Below, piece after piece: positions 1-6,830 of a stretch of 39,980 nt of DNA. Origin of the DNA: a virus. A program made the position numbers and the translations under genes. The stretch's first letter is position 1. Every line of letters begins with the position of its first letter. The notes under the pieces were generated by a model. It searched no databases, was not told where the DNA came from, and saw nothing but the letters and a program-made list of their open reading frames with translations. The stretch lies in the IMG/VR virus record IMGVR_UViG_3300036945_000615, positions 1 through 39,980 of that record; one strand, 5' to 3'.

Positions 1-20
1 TCGGCGCGTTCGCGGCGATG
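1..20. repeat. Terminal direct repeat joining the window ends
   Basis: Bases 1-20 are identical to bases 39961-39980, and the polymerase reading frame passes through this repeat without interruption. This is what a circular assembly with a k-mer overlap looks like. The unique length is then 39,960 bp. A true 20-bp physical terminal repeat is less likely, because it would cut an essential gene in two. Confidence 0.93.
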
Positions 21-590
21 GGCCGGGCGTACAACGTCGTGATGAGCGAGCCAGAAGCCGACAGGATGGTGAAGGCGTGGCGGCGCGCGAACCCGTGGGC
101 GTCTGTGTACTGGTCCGAGCTTGAAGACGCCTACACGCGCGCCATGCGCAACCCCAACCATGTGTTCGCGGTCGGGCGGGTCAAGTACCTGTTCGACGGC
201 GTGCATCTGTGGTATTCTCTGCCTTCCGAGCGCGTGCTGCGCTACCCGTTCGCCCGCTTGGATGCTGACGGCGTCACCTACGCGAAGTGCTCTTGGAAGC
301 CTGCCGCAACGGCGAAAGAATGGCCGCGCGCGCGGCTCTGGAAAGGGCTGGCGTGCGAGAACATCACGCAGGCGATTGCGGCCGACATCCTGCGGGAAGC
401 ACTGGCCAAACTGGAGCGCGACGGCGTGACCGCGCACGTCCACGACGAGATTGTGATTGAGTGCCGTACGGCAGACGCAGAACGCGTCGCCGCGGCGATG
501 CGCCTAGTAATGACGACGCCGCCAGCATGGGCCGAGGGCCTGCCGCTGGGTGTGCAGATCGCTAAACCCATGACGAGGTACGGCAAATAA
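1..590 (+). CDS. Family A DNA polymerase, C-terminal part (continues from the right end)
   Basis: This is the 3' part of the polymerase that begins at 38604. The frame is open from base 3, and the ATG at 18 is an internal Met rather than a start. Joined across the 20-bp overlap the protein is 648 aa. This part carries polymerase motif C as VHDEIVIE, with joined residues H600, D601 and E602, where D601 and E602 are expected to bind the catalytic metals. The stop codon TAA (588-590) shares its last base with the ATG of the downstream primase-helicase (TAATG), so the two replication proteins are probably translationally coupled. The identification is firm because motifs A, B and C all fall in order across the joined protein. 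Confidence 0.95.
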   Translation, partial: GAFAAMGRAYNVVMSEPEADRMVKAWRRANPWASVYWSELEDAYTRAMRNPNHVFAVGRVKYLFDGVHLWYSLPSERVLRYPFARLDADGVTYAKCSWKPAATAKEWPRARLWKGLACENITQAIAADILREALAKLERDGVTAHVHDEIVIECRTADAERVAAAMRLVMTTPPAWAEGLPLGVQIAKPMTRYGK

Positions 591-2875
591 TGACAAGCCA
601 ACGTGAGTTCGTAGACTTTCTGGTGTCGCTCGCGCCTGACGGCGAGACGCCGCTGATTGTGACGCAGCGTCCGCGCAAGGACGACCCGAGCAAGTACACG
701 TACGCCGCCGCGCTGCCGTCGGCGCGCCTGCGGGACGGCGCTGCGGTGTTCGGCAACACGGCCAGCTTCGTGCTGGACCGTATGGGCGACAAGCCGAGCG
801 CGTCGCTCGCCAATGCCGGGCGCGTGCTGGTCATGGTGCTGGACGACATCGGGCAGGGCTCCAAAGCGCCGGACATCGCGCCGACGTGGGTCATGGAAAC
901 GTCCCTAGGTAACTTCCAGTGGGGCTATGCGTTCCAAACTAATTCGCAGCCTGAGCCCGGCGAGTTCGCCGCGGCCATCAAAGCCATCGCCGCCGCGGGC
1001 TACACAGACCCCGGTGCTATCAACGCCGCGCGTAACTTTCGCCTGCCGGGCTCTGTGAACCTGAAACCCGATAAAGGTAAGTGGCCTGCGGCGCTGCGTG
1101 AGTTTCACCCGGATGTAGCTTATACATTACAGGAGCTTCTGGACGCGATGGGCGTGACGCCCGGGGAGGCGTCGGCTCCTATCACTGCCGTACGTCTGAG
1201 CGACGACGGCGAGAACGACAGTGTGCTGCAGTGGCTGGCGTCGCAGGGCCTTGTGCTGGGGCGCGCCAACGCCGAGGGCTGGGTGTCTGTGGTCTGCCCG
1301 AACCATGCAGAGCACACTGACGGAAAGACCGAGGGGCGTTATCACCCGGCTGACAGGGGCTACAAATGCCTCCACGCGCACTGCCAGCACATCACGACCG
1401 AGAGCTTCCTTGAGTGGGTGGGGGAGAACGGTGGCCCGCAGGTCGCGCTAGGCGTGCGTGCGGAGCTTCTCAGTGAGCGTCTGGCGCAGTCGCTGAACAA
1501 GCTGGCCCCGCAGCCTAATCCGATTGTGGAGGCAACTGAGGCGCAGGAACGCCAGCGGATCGAGAAGGCCGAGTGGTTCACGCGCTACGCGTATCTGGAG
1601 TCCGACGACGCCTACTTCGATCTGGTCCATCGTAAGGTTGTGATGCGCTCCGCGTTCAACGCGCTCTACGCCCACGTCGTCACCAAGAACATCAAGACCG
1701 ACGCGCACTGCGACGCAGCCACGTGGTACAACCAGAACCGCGTCGCGATGGGCGGCAAGTCACTGGTGGCGCTCACGTATGCAGCTGGCGACGGCGCGCT
1801 GGTCTCCCACAACGGCGAAACCAAGGGGAACCTCTGGGTGGACGCCCGCCCAGTTGTGACTGCAACTCATTCGCAACTGGACATCGGGTTGTGGCTTGAC
1901 CTGTGTCGTACGCTGGTCCCTGAGCAGGATGCGCTGGAGCACATCTGGAACGTCATGGCGTTCAAGGTCCAGAACCCGCGGCGCAAGATCAACCATGCGA
2001 TCCTGCACATGGGTGCGGAGGGCACCGGCAAAGACACGATGTGGTCGCCTTTCCTCTGGAGCGTGTGCGGTCCAGATCACAGGAACCGGGCGATTGTGAA
2101 CGGCGGCGAGTTGTCAGCCCAGTGGGGCTACGCCTACGAGAGTGAAATCCTTGTGCTGAACGAGCTTCACGAGCCCGAGGCGGCGCAGCGCCGGGCGCTG
2201 GCCAACAGGCTCAAGCCGCTGATCGCCGCGCCGCCCGAGACCATTTCGGTCAACCGCAAGATGATGCGCCCCTACGACGCTGCGAACCGGCTTTTCGTGC
2301 TGGCGTTCTCCAACGAAGCCGTCCCCATCTCAACGTCGTCCGAAGACCGCCGCTGGTTTGTCGTCCGCAGCGCCGCGCAACGCCTGCCAGAAGCGCAGGC
2401 GACGGCGCTGTGGGAGTTTTACGCGGGTGGGGGCTACGAAGCCATAGCGCACTGGTTGCACGCGCGTGACGTGTCCAAGTTCAACCCGGCTGCGATCCCG
2501 GCTGCGACAGAAGCCAAGCAACAGATGGTCAGCAACGGGCTGTCTACGGCCGAGGATTACTTGGTGGGTATGATCGAAAAACGTTCGGGGGAGTTTGCGC
2601 GGGGCTATGTGTCATCCCGCTGGTTTGCGCTGCTGGATCGGTTGCAGGGGTCTGCGCCGCCGACCGTCAAGCTACACAAGAACGCGCTGTTCCACGCGTT
2701 GAAAGAGGCAGGCTGGATCGACCGGGGGCGTATCCATTCGGCCGAGTTCCCGTCGAAGGTCGACGTGTGGTGTGCGCCTGAGTTCAAGGACACGTCCAAG
2801 AGTGACCTGCGCCGACTCGTCGAGCCAGCGCAGGTTGCAGGTGTGGTCACGCCATTTCGGAAAGGGCCCGCTTGA
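590..2875 (+). CDS. Bifunctional primase-helicase (AEP-like primase plus SF3-type helicase)
   Basis: A 761-aa replication protein expected to unwind DNA and lay down primers for the adjacent polymerase. The first ~200 residues resemble RepB-type archaeo-eukaryotic primases, with an acidic pair D85-D86 in VMVLDDIG and the segment RNFRLPGSVNLKP. A probable zinc site follows (C236, H239, C260, C265 region). The C-terminal half resembles the D5/DUF5906-type SF3 ATPase: Walker A GAEGTGKDT at 475-483, a Walker B-like strand EILVLNELHEPE near 519-530, and an SF3-like segment with RRWFVVRS. It starts on the last base of the polymerase stop codon. Its 3' end overlaps the convergent winged-helix gene by 29 bp, with no room for a separate terminator. 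The primase assignment is less certain than the ATPase. Confidence 0.88.
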   Translation: MTSQREFVDFLVSLAPDGETPLIVTQRPRKDDPSKYTYAAALPSARLRDGAAVFGNTASFVLDRMGDKPSASLANAGRVLVMVLDDIGQGSKAPDIAPTWVMETSLGNFQWGYAFQTNSQPEPGEFAAAIKAIAAAGYTDPGAINAARNFRLPGSVNLKPDKGKWPAALREFHPDVAYTLQELLDAMGVTPGEASAPITAVRLSDDGENDSVLQWLASQGLVLGRANAEGWVSVVCPNHAEHTDGKTEGRYHPADRGYKCLHAHCQHITTESFLEWVGENGGPQVALGVRAELLSERLAQSLNKLAPQPNPIVEATEAQERQRIEKAEWFTRYAYLESDDAYFDLVHRKVVMRSAFNALYAHVVTKNIKTDAHCDAATWYNQNRVAMGGKSLVALTYAAGDGALVSHNGETKGNLWVDARPVVTATHSQLDIGLWLDLCRTLVPEQDALEHIWNVMAFKVQNPRRKINHAILHMGAEGTGKDTMWSPFLWSVCGPDHRNRAIVNGGELSAQWGYAYESEILVLNELHEPEAAQRRALANRLKPLIAAPPETISVNRKMMRPYDAANRLFVLAFSNEAVPISTSSEDRRWFVVRSAAQRLPEAQATALWEFYAGGGYEAIAHWLHARDVSKFNPAAIPAATEAKQQMVSNGLSTAEDYLVGMIEKRSGEFARGYVSSRWFALLDRLQGSAPPTVKLHKNALFHALKEAGWIDRGRIHSAEFPSKVDVWCAPEFKDTSKSDLRRLVEPAQVAGVVTPFRKGPA

Positions 2876-3254
2876 TGGTGTCGCGTCCCTCGGGCGTCAT
2901 CTCGTAACCCCAGCCCCAGATAGTCTTGATGGCTGGGTATCCGATGGCGCTGCGCAGGTAGCAAATCTCCGCAGCGAAGTAATTGATGTCATGCCGCTCT
3001 TGCCCCCGCCGCTCTTGTCTGGCGGGGACAAGTTCGGCGAGCATGGCGACAGACAGGGGACGCGGGCAGTTGTAGAGCGCCAGCGCCACCTTCGCAGTGC
3101 CGAGGTTCCTGAGTTTCAGGTGCGCGCGCAGACGCCGGGCGGGCAGGTCCAGCGTGGTTGAGTCCACACTGTCGTACGCTCGCCATGCGTCTAACTCGGC
3201 TTCTGCGTCAGCCAGTTTGGCGCGCAGCATAGTTAGCTCATCACTTTTGGTCAT
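2847..3254 (-). CDS. Coiled-coil plus OmpR-like winged-helix protein, candidate regulator
   Basis: A 135-aa protein whose first ~25 residues form a heptad-rich helix (MLRAKLADAEAELDAW). The second half has the pattern of an OmpR/PhoB-type winged helix: LSVAMLAELVPA, then ICYLRSAIGYPAIKTIWGWGYEMTPEG, where a recognition helix leads into the wing hairpin with its usual G-x-GY turn. There is no receiver domain. It is the last gene of the leftward operon and overlaps the 3' end of the primase-helicase. An AGGAG ribosome site lies just upstream of ATG 3254. By family it would bind DNA; the target is unknown, but the iterons and palindromes between 8.7 and 9.8 kb are natural candidates. It could also be a non-regulatory wHTH adaptor. 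Confidence 0.7.
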   Translation of the reverse strand: MTKSDELTMLRAKLADAEAELDAWRAYDSVDSTTLDLPARRLRAHLKLRNLGTAKVALALYNCPRPLSVAMLAELVPARQERRGQERHDINYFAAEICYLRSAIGYPAIKTIWGWGYEMTPEGRDTIKRALSEMA

Positions 3255-3318
3255 CGTTCAACGCTCCTAGAACTACACACCCCATCAGGATGTAAAAAAC
3301 CCACAGGTCGGGGGTCAT
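3241..3318 (-). CDS. 25-aa single-span membrane microprotein
   Basis: A short open frame encoding MTPDLWVFYILMGCVVLGAL followed by NDDQK. Residues 5-20 form one hydrophobic segment long enough to span a membrane, with a short charged tail. Its ATG overlaps the TGA of the upstream gene (ATGA at 3315-3318), and its own end overlaps the start of the winged-helix gene by 14 bases. The ribosome site of that downstream gene lies inside it. The coupling pattern and the hydrophobic content support a real gene, although at this length chance cannot be excluded. Function unknown. Confidence 0.5.
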   Translation of the reverse strand: MTPDLWVFYILMGCVVLGALNDDQK

Positions 3319-3644
3319 GCGTTCACCTGTGTCGTACGCCAGATGTTGTCGATCAGGTCGTAGACCTTCACGTCGTGCGGCATGAGGGGGATAACATGGT
3401 CGCCGCGGTCAAAGATCGCCGCGAACGTGTTCACGTACAGCTGGTAACGCGTGGTCAGCAGGCCGGTCTCGGGCATGCTCTTGAACGCCTTGGCGAGAGG
3501 TTGGGCGATCCCGGTAACCAGCGTGTGGACCAGTATGGTTTCCTTGTCGCGCGCCTCCCGGCGCTTGGCAACGGTAGCTGCGAAGTCGTCGTCGTCGCCG
3601 CTCCCCCTTTCTAGGGGGAGCGGGATGGTGTTGTTAGTTGTCAT
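3315..3644 (-). CDS. Conserved-looking phage protein of unknown function (109 aa)
   Basis: I do not recognise this protein. It starts with MTTNNTIPLPLERGSGDDDD, an acidic linker, followed by a basic helix (VAKRREARDKETI) and a mostly helical body ending VYDLIDNIWRTTQVNA. The frame is open further upstream, but ATG 3644 is preferred: it has a GAGG ribosome site 8 bases upstream and overlaps the last codons of the preceding gene by 11 bases, the arrangement seen throughout this operon. Its stop codon overlaps the start of the 25-aa membrane microprotein. No catalytic motif or membrane segment is visible. Confidence 0.7.
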   Translation of the reverse strand: MTTNNTIPLPLERGSGDDDDFAATVAKRREARDKETILVHTLVTGIAQPLAKAFKSMPETGLLTTRYQLYVNTFAAIFDRGDHVIPLMPHDVKVYDLIDNIWRTTQVNA

Positions 3645-3846
3645 CTGCTTGGACCTCGATCTTGGTGATGTGGGTGAACCCGTCGCGGCGCGCGCGGCAG
3701 TGTGCGCTGTCCACGGACAGCGCACGGTAGGTCAGGACGTGATGGTCCTGATTCGGGTCGATGGCGTACACTTTGTATGTACGCCAGTAGGTGGGCGGGT
3801 TGACATACCGGCTTGTGCGCGCCGGGAACGCGAGAACGTTTGACAT
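3634..3846 (-). CDS. Small phage protein of unknown function (70 aa)
   Basis: A basic, aromatic-rich protein (MSNVLAFPARTSRYVNPPTY, then WRTYKVYAIDP). The alternation of hydrophobic and polar residues suggests a small beta-rich fold. It starts one base inside the stop codon of the upstream gene (TAATG at 3846) and overlaps the next gene by 11 bases, so it sits in a tightly coupled chain. I recognise no family. Short beta proteins in phage accessory operons are often host-takeover factors, but nothing in this sequence shows that directly. Confidence 0.65.
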   Translation of the reverse strand: MSNVLAFPARTSRYVNPPTYWRTYKVYAIDPNQDHHVLTYRALSVDSAHCRARRDGFTHITKIEVQADDN

Positions 3847-4061
3847 TACTGGACCGTCGCTTTCTGCTTCTGTTCCATCGCTTCCTCTGCGATGTGCTTC
3901 TGTTGCTGTTCGCTTGCGTACGTGGCCAGCTTGATGGCCAGCGCGCGCGCGTCTTCATAGTCGTCACGGTTGCCGAGAACGCGCGACAGCTGCATCACTG
4001 TGTCCAGTGCGTGCAGGATCGTGATCAGTTCGCTTTCGGTGAACCCGAGAGAGTCTTGCAT
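3846..4061 (-). CDS. Small helical protein of unknown function (71 aa)
   Basis: A short, predominantly helical protein (FTESELITILHALDTVMQLSR near the start) ending in a Gln/Glu/Lys-rich tail (EQQQKHIAEEAMEQKQ) that could form a coiled coil. An AAGGGA ribosome site lies upstream of ATG 4061, and the stop overlaps the next start by one base. The leader of this gene carries the repeated hairpin at 4142-4165, so it heads a sub-operon of four or five small genes. No family recognised. Confidence 0.7.
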   Translation of the reverse strand: MQDSLGFTESELITILHALDTVMQLSRVLGNRDDYEDARALAIKLATYASEQQQKHIAEEAMEQKQKATVQ

Positions 4062-4141
4062 AGTGGTCTAGTCCCTTGTGCTTGGTTGGGTGTTTAGCTT
4101 AGCGCAGGAATTGATTAAGAGCTAGTTCCCGCACGCAGAAA

Positions 4142-4165
4142 AGCCCGGCGCTTGTGCGCCGGGCT
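4142..4165 (-). repeat. Intercistronic hairpin, copy 1
   Basis: A perfect 10-bp stem (arm AGCCCGGCGC, TTGT loop as written on the + strand). Read leftward it is followed by TTTCTGCGTGCGG, so a short U-tract is present. It lies between the 59-aa membrane protein gene and the start at 4061. It could be a leaky terminator or an mRNA processing or stabilising element. The leader to the next start codon is about 80 bases, longer than at the other copies. Confidence 0.85.
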
Positions 4166-4183
4166 GTTAGTGCAGTGGGTGGG

Positions 4184-4363
4184 TTAGTCGCGCAGGGCGC
4201 TAGGAAGGCGGTTATGCCTTACGCTCATGAACAGCGCCATGAACGCCGCGGTCTGGTATAGCTCAACTTCGACGTTGAGCGTCAGGTTGGTGACGGCCGT
4301 GATCAGGATCGCATAGCCGAGGGCGATGCTGCAGTTCAGGAAGGTTTCTGCTAGGCGTTGCAT
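4184..4363 (-). CDS. Small two-segment membrane protein (59 aa)
   Basis: This gene reads MQRLAETFLNCSIALGYAIL, then ITAVTNLTLNVEVELYQTAA and FMALFMSVRHNRLPSALRD. Residues 8-29 form a hydrophobic span. A second, shorter hydrophobic patch (FMALFMSV) is followed by a basic tail, so one or two membrane passes are possible. A strong AGGAG ribosome site lies 7 bases before ATG 4363, 11 bases after the stop of the upstream gene. Small inner-membrane proteins in early phage operons can alter envelope or entry functions, but no family is recognised and the role is open. Confidence 0.75.
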   Translation of the reverse strand: MQRLAETFLNCSIALGYAILITAVTNLTLNVEVELYQTAAFMALFMSVRHNRLPSALRD

Positions 4364-4374
4364 GTGTGAGTCTC

Positions 4375-4572
4375 CTACTTGGTCCCGGTTGCGTCGAAGT
4401 AGTCGAGGGCTGTTTCCAGCATGCTGATCTGCCGCCTGATATCGTCGACATGCCAGAAGCGGACGCCCCGGCGAGCATACTCGCCAATAGTCTGCATGGT
4501 GTCGCGCGCCATAGCGCGCGCGTCGACTAGCTCGGGCGCGGGGCGTTCCTTGGTGGTGTGCTTGGTTGTCAT
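4375..4572 (-). CDS. Small charged helical protein (65 aa)
   Basis: A soluble, charged protein (MTTKHTTKERPAPELVDARA, then a helical body with RRGVRFWHVDDIRRQISMLE). It has a good AGGAG ribosome site and lies 11 bases from both neighbours. The spacing, ribosome site and codon usage match the surrounding genes, so the gene looks real, but no motif gives a function. The length and high charge would suit a protein-protein modulator. Confidence 0.65.
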   Translation of the reverse strand: MTTKHTTKERPAPELVDARAMARDTMQTIGEYARRGVRFWHVDDIRRQISMLETALDYFDATGTK

Positions 4573-4583
4573 TGGTGAGGCTC

Positions 4584-4766
4584 CTATTGCTTGCCTGTGA
4601 TGATACGATAGTCGCGGGCTAGTCCATCCCGCACCGCAGCGACTTGCGCACTACGGAGCATCTGGGTGGCTTCTGAGAGGCTCATTTTGGAGTCCTTGAA
4701 CCAGTCGCGCCAGCTGCCTCTGTCGATGTCGCGAAACTGCAGGTTATATCTGTCGCTCGTTGTCAT
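4584..4766 (-). CDS. Small protein of unknown function (60 aa)
   Basis: It begins MTTSDRYNLQFRDIDRGSWR and continues with an amphipathic helix (SLSEATQMLRSAQVAAVRDG). An AGGA ribosome site sits about 11 bases upstream in the CA-rich leader typical of this operon. It is the first gene after hairpin copy 2 at 4808-4831. No domain is recognised and no membrane segment is visible. Confidence 0.6.
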   Translation of the reverse strand: MTTSDRYNLQFRDIDRGSWRDWFKDSKMSLSEATQMLRSAQVAAVRDGLARDYRIITGKQ

Positions 4767-4807
4767 GGGAGTTTGTTCCTGTGTTTGTGTGGGTAGATAC
4801 CGCCAAA

Positions 4808-4831
4808 AGCCCCACGCTTGCGCGTGAGGCT
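4808..4831 (-). repeat. Intercistronic hairpin, covarying copy 2
   Basis: This has the same architecture as the other hairpins (10-bp stem, four-base TTGN loop) but a different stem, with left arm AGCCCCACGC and right arm GCGTGAGGCT. Pairs are kept at nine of ten positions although several bases differ from the other copies. Read leftward it is followed by four T. It lies between the SprT gene and the 60-aa gene. Preserved pairing with changed sequence argues that the RNA structure matters rather than the DNA sequence. Confidence 0.8.
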
Positions 4832-4846
4832 CTGTAGGCTGGTCTG

Positions 4847-5500
4847 CTAGTCGGCGGCGATCATACGTGTAAGGCGGCCGTCGTCATCGCACACAAGGTT
4901 CAGCCCCGGCTTACCCCATGCGTTCGCCTTGCAGTGCGGGCAGGTATAGCGGGTCTTGCTGGCCTTGCGCGCGACGCGCCGCGCCTTGTCGTCATCGGTT
5001 TCAACCGGCGACGTGTACCGCACGGCCCAGCCGTCGGCGATCAACTGGCGCGCCGTGATCTGGAACGCGTGACCGTCCAGAATGTAGTGCGTCATATGCT
5101 GGCCAACCTGAGCGCCGCCCGGCTTGCCTGTGTCGCTGGTCATCAAACCAATGGCCAGCATGCGCCGGGCAAACTCGCGATTGTGATATCCGAACGGGCT
5201 GGGCTTCCCGTTCAGGTGCTGGTCAAGGTGGACCATTTCGTGCGCGATAGTGGACAGGATTTGCTCTGCCGTACGTTCGGCAAAAGTCGCGGGGTTGAGG
5301 CCGATTTCCGCGATTGTCGACGCTGGGTCGTTCTGCGCCGTGTAGCCTTCGGGCATGACGTAGCCGTATGCGTGACGGGTACGCGCCAGCGTGAACATCA
5401 CGTCTGGCAATCGGCCATCAAACAGCGCCATGTTGAGCGTCTGGTATGCCAGCTGAAAGTCGCCATAGGTCTCGGGCGTAGGTGAGTGATCGTGTGTCAT
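4847..5500 (-). CDS. SprT-like zinc metalloprotease
   Basis: A 217-aa protein with the HExxH zinc-protease signature as HEMVH at residues 87-91 and a third ligand candidate, H106, in GYHNREF. This is the SprT/Spartan arrangement. The C-terminus has a zinc-ribbon start, CPHC at 187-190, followed by WGKPGLNLVC; the fourth ligand expected after C204 is replaced by DDD, so the ribbon may be degenerate. SprT proteins of this class cleave DNA-bound or cross-linked proteins. The start at 5500 is chosen over a 286-aa alternative because of a GGAAGG ribosome site and because the protease homology begins there. It lies one base after the preceding stop and follows the AAA+/vWA-like pair. Confidence 0.9.
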   Translation of the reverse strand: MTHDHSPTPETYGDFQLAYQTLNMALFDGRLPDVMFTLARTRHAYGYVMPEGYTAQNDPASTIAEIGLNPATFAERTAEQILSTIAHEMVHLDQHLNGKPSPFGYHNREFARRMLAIGLMTSDTGKPGGAQVGQHMTHYILDGHAFQITARQLIADGWAVRYTSPVETDDDKARRVARKASKTRYTCPHCKANAWGKPGLNLVCDDDGRLTRMIAAD

Positions 5501-5501
5501 G

Positions 5502-5804
5502 TTAGATGCCTTCCATTTCTGATTTGACTGCTTCGATTGTCTGATACGCTTCGTCATCCGGCGCGTCGCGCGACATGCGAGACAGCACGTCACTAACGCG
5601 TTGGCGCATGTCGTTAGAGCCATCTTCGAAAGCGCCGTCGGCGGTCTCGGCGTTGCGCGTGTCGGCGTCGTTCTCGGCGGCGCTGCTTTCTTTCCAGATA
5701 GCCTCAAGTAGCGTCTGGCGCTTCCATTGCGGGATGTGCGTCAGGGGTAAGTCAAAGTCGCCGATGTGCAGCGTGGCTAAGTCATCGCTCATGTAAATGT
5801 TCAT
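5502..5804 (-). CDS. Acidic protein of unknown function (100 aa)
   Basis: It begins MNIYMSDDLATLHIGDFDLP and is strongly acidic in the middle and C-terminal parts (SSAAENDADTRNAETADGAF, DAPDDEAYQTIEAVKSEMEG). The ATG at 5804 has an AGGA ribosome site in the shared CA-rich leader, just after hairpin copy 3. It is separated by one base from the SprT gene, so the two are probably coupled. Acidic phage proteins sometimes mimic DNA, but the charge pattern alone does not establish that here. Confidence 0.65.
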   Translation of the reverse strand: MNIYMSDDLATLHIGDFDLPLTHIPQWKRQTLLEAIWKESSAAENDADTRNAETADGAFEDGSNDMRQRVSDVLSRMSRDAPDDEAYQTIEAVKSEMEGI

Positions 5805-5841
5805 GTGTGCGGTCCTGTGTTGGGGGTTGGTAGTACGCAAG

Positions 5842-5869
5842 CTAGCCCGGCGCTTGTGCGCCGGGCTAG
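5842..5869 (-). repeat. Intercistronic hairpin, copy 3
   Basis: The 10-bp core stem (5844-5867, arm AGCCCGGCGC) is extended by CT/AG to 12 bp. Read leftward it is followed after 3 bases by the box TTGCGTACTA (5831-5840), then a CA-rich leader with AGGA and the start at 5804. It lies 12 bases upstream (+ coordinate side) of nothing else coding: the vWA-like gene ends at 5881. Confidence 0.85.
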
Positions 5870-5880
5870 TAGTCTGCAGG

Positions 5881-6735
5881 CTAGGCTGCGATTTGCTGGC
5901 GCGCCAGTTCGTGCGCAGTCACGTAATTGGCTTCCAGCCACTTACGCGCCGCCGCGTCGGTCTTGAATGGCGATTTATCGCCACACAGGCCCGGGACCGC
6001 AATAAGCGCGTTCTCGGCCTTCAGGATCGGCGCGTAGTACGCGAGAAGTTTCGCCGGGTTGTTTGGGAAGCCGGCGTCACCAAACGCGGGGCGGAGCGCG
6101 TTAGCCTTGCCGTGCAGGTTGTAGAGCACTTCAGCACTCGCCGCCTTAAACCCGTCGCTTGAGAAACTAGCGACCATGCCCCAGACGGCGCGCGCCATAT
6201 CCAGCGGGCGGGTCTCGACCCGCACAAGGCATGTCGCGGTCTCGTTCGTGGATGTGTGCGCTAGGTACAGGTCAACCGCGTGGCCGGTCATGGCCAGCTT
6301 TCGAACCAGCGCCATGACGGCGACGCCGCGGCGTTCCCGGTCACCGTCGCCGATACCGCCGCTCATGTAGGTTTCAACCACGATAGTCAGCGGGGCTAGA
6401 CCCTCTGCAGGCACGCGTCGCCGCATATGCATTGGCGAGCCTGCTAGGTAGGCTGGAACGTCAACGAACCCCCCGGCCATAGCATGGCCCCACTTGGGGA
6501 CGTTGTCGCTGTAGAGGCTATCCGGCTCCTCTATGGTCGCTAGGATCGCCTCGGCTTTGTCGGCTAGCTTCTGGTCACCTGTGGCCAGCGCCCGGCGCGT
6601 CACTGCAGGGTCATAGGACCATGAGTCATATGTGGGTTTGTCATGCAAGTAGGCCGACATATGCTCAAAGTCAGGGAAGATTGCGACGGGGACGCGGGGT
6701 CGACCCGGGCCTTTGGCAGTCGTTATCAGTGTCAT
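5881..6735 (-). CDS. vWA-like partner of the AAA+ ATPase (DUF7192-like)
   Basis: A 284-aa protein. Residues from about 115 on read LTIVVETYMSGGIGDGD, then RRGVAVMALVRKLAMTGHAV and DLYLAHTS. This is the beta-strand, Ser/Gly loop, helix, beta-strand order of a von Willebrand A fold, with a degenerate metal site (the usual DxSxS is not intact). The segment WGHAMAGGFVDVPAYLAGSP with a following MRRRVP is, from memory, similar to phage DUF7192 proteins. Its gene directly follows the MoxR/CobS-like ATPase, the pairing known for MoxR-vWA systems. Start 6735 was chosen from an AGGA site in the CA-rich leader; 15 further upstream codons are open. The vWA assignment is an inference from pattern and context. 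Confidence 0.6.
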   Translation of the reverse strand: MTLITTAKGPGRPRVPVAIFPDFEHMSAYLHDKPTYDSWSYDPAVTRRALATGDQKLADKAEAILATIEEPDSLYSDNVPKWGHAMAGGFVDVPAYLAGSPMHMRRRVPAEGLAPLTIVVETYMSGGIGDGDRERRGVAVMALVRKLAMTGHAVDLYLAHTSTNETATCLVRVETRPLDMARAVWGMVASFSSDGFKAASAEVLYNLHGKANALRPAFGDAGFPNNPAKLLAYYAPILKAENALIAVPGLCGDKSPFKTDAAARKWLEANYVTAHELARQQIAA

Positions 6736-6781
6736 GTGTGTGTGTGTCCTGTGTTGGTGGTGGTGGGTGCTAGTACGCAAG

Positions 6782-6809
6782 CTAGCCCGGCGCTTGTGCG
6801 CCGGGCTAG
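6782..6809 (-). repeat. Intercistronic hairpin, copy 4
   Basis: This is identical in its 12-bp extended stem to copy 3, and again followed leftward by TTGCGTACTA (6771-6780), a CA-rich leader and AGGA before the start at 6735. It lies between the AAA+ ATPase stop and the vWA-like gene. A CGTACG site sits at 6817-6822, between the ATPase stop codon and the hairpin. Confidence 0.85.
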
Positions 6810-6830
6810 TAGTCTGCCGTACGTTAGAGG

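Noticed and set aside
3801-3806. TTGACA on the + strand near 3801
   Set aside because: No -10 at the right distance, and it lies inside a leftward gene.
5502-5804. Acidic 100-aa protein as a DNA-mimic antirestriction factor
   Set aside because: High acidity alone is not enough; no similarity to known mimics such as Ocr or ArdA is visible.
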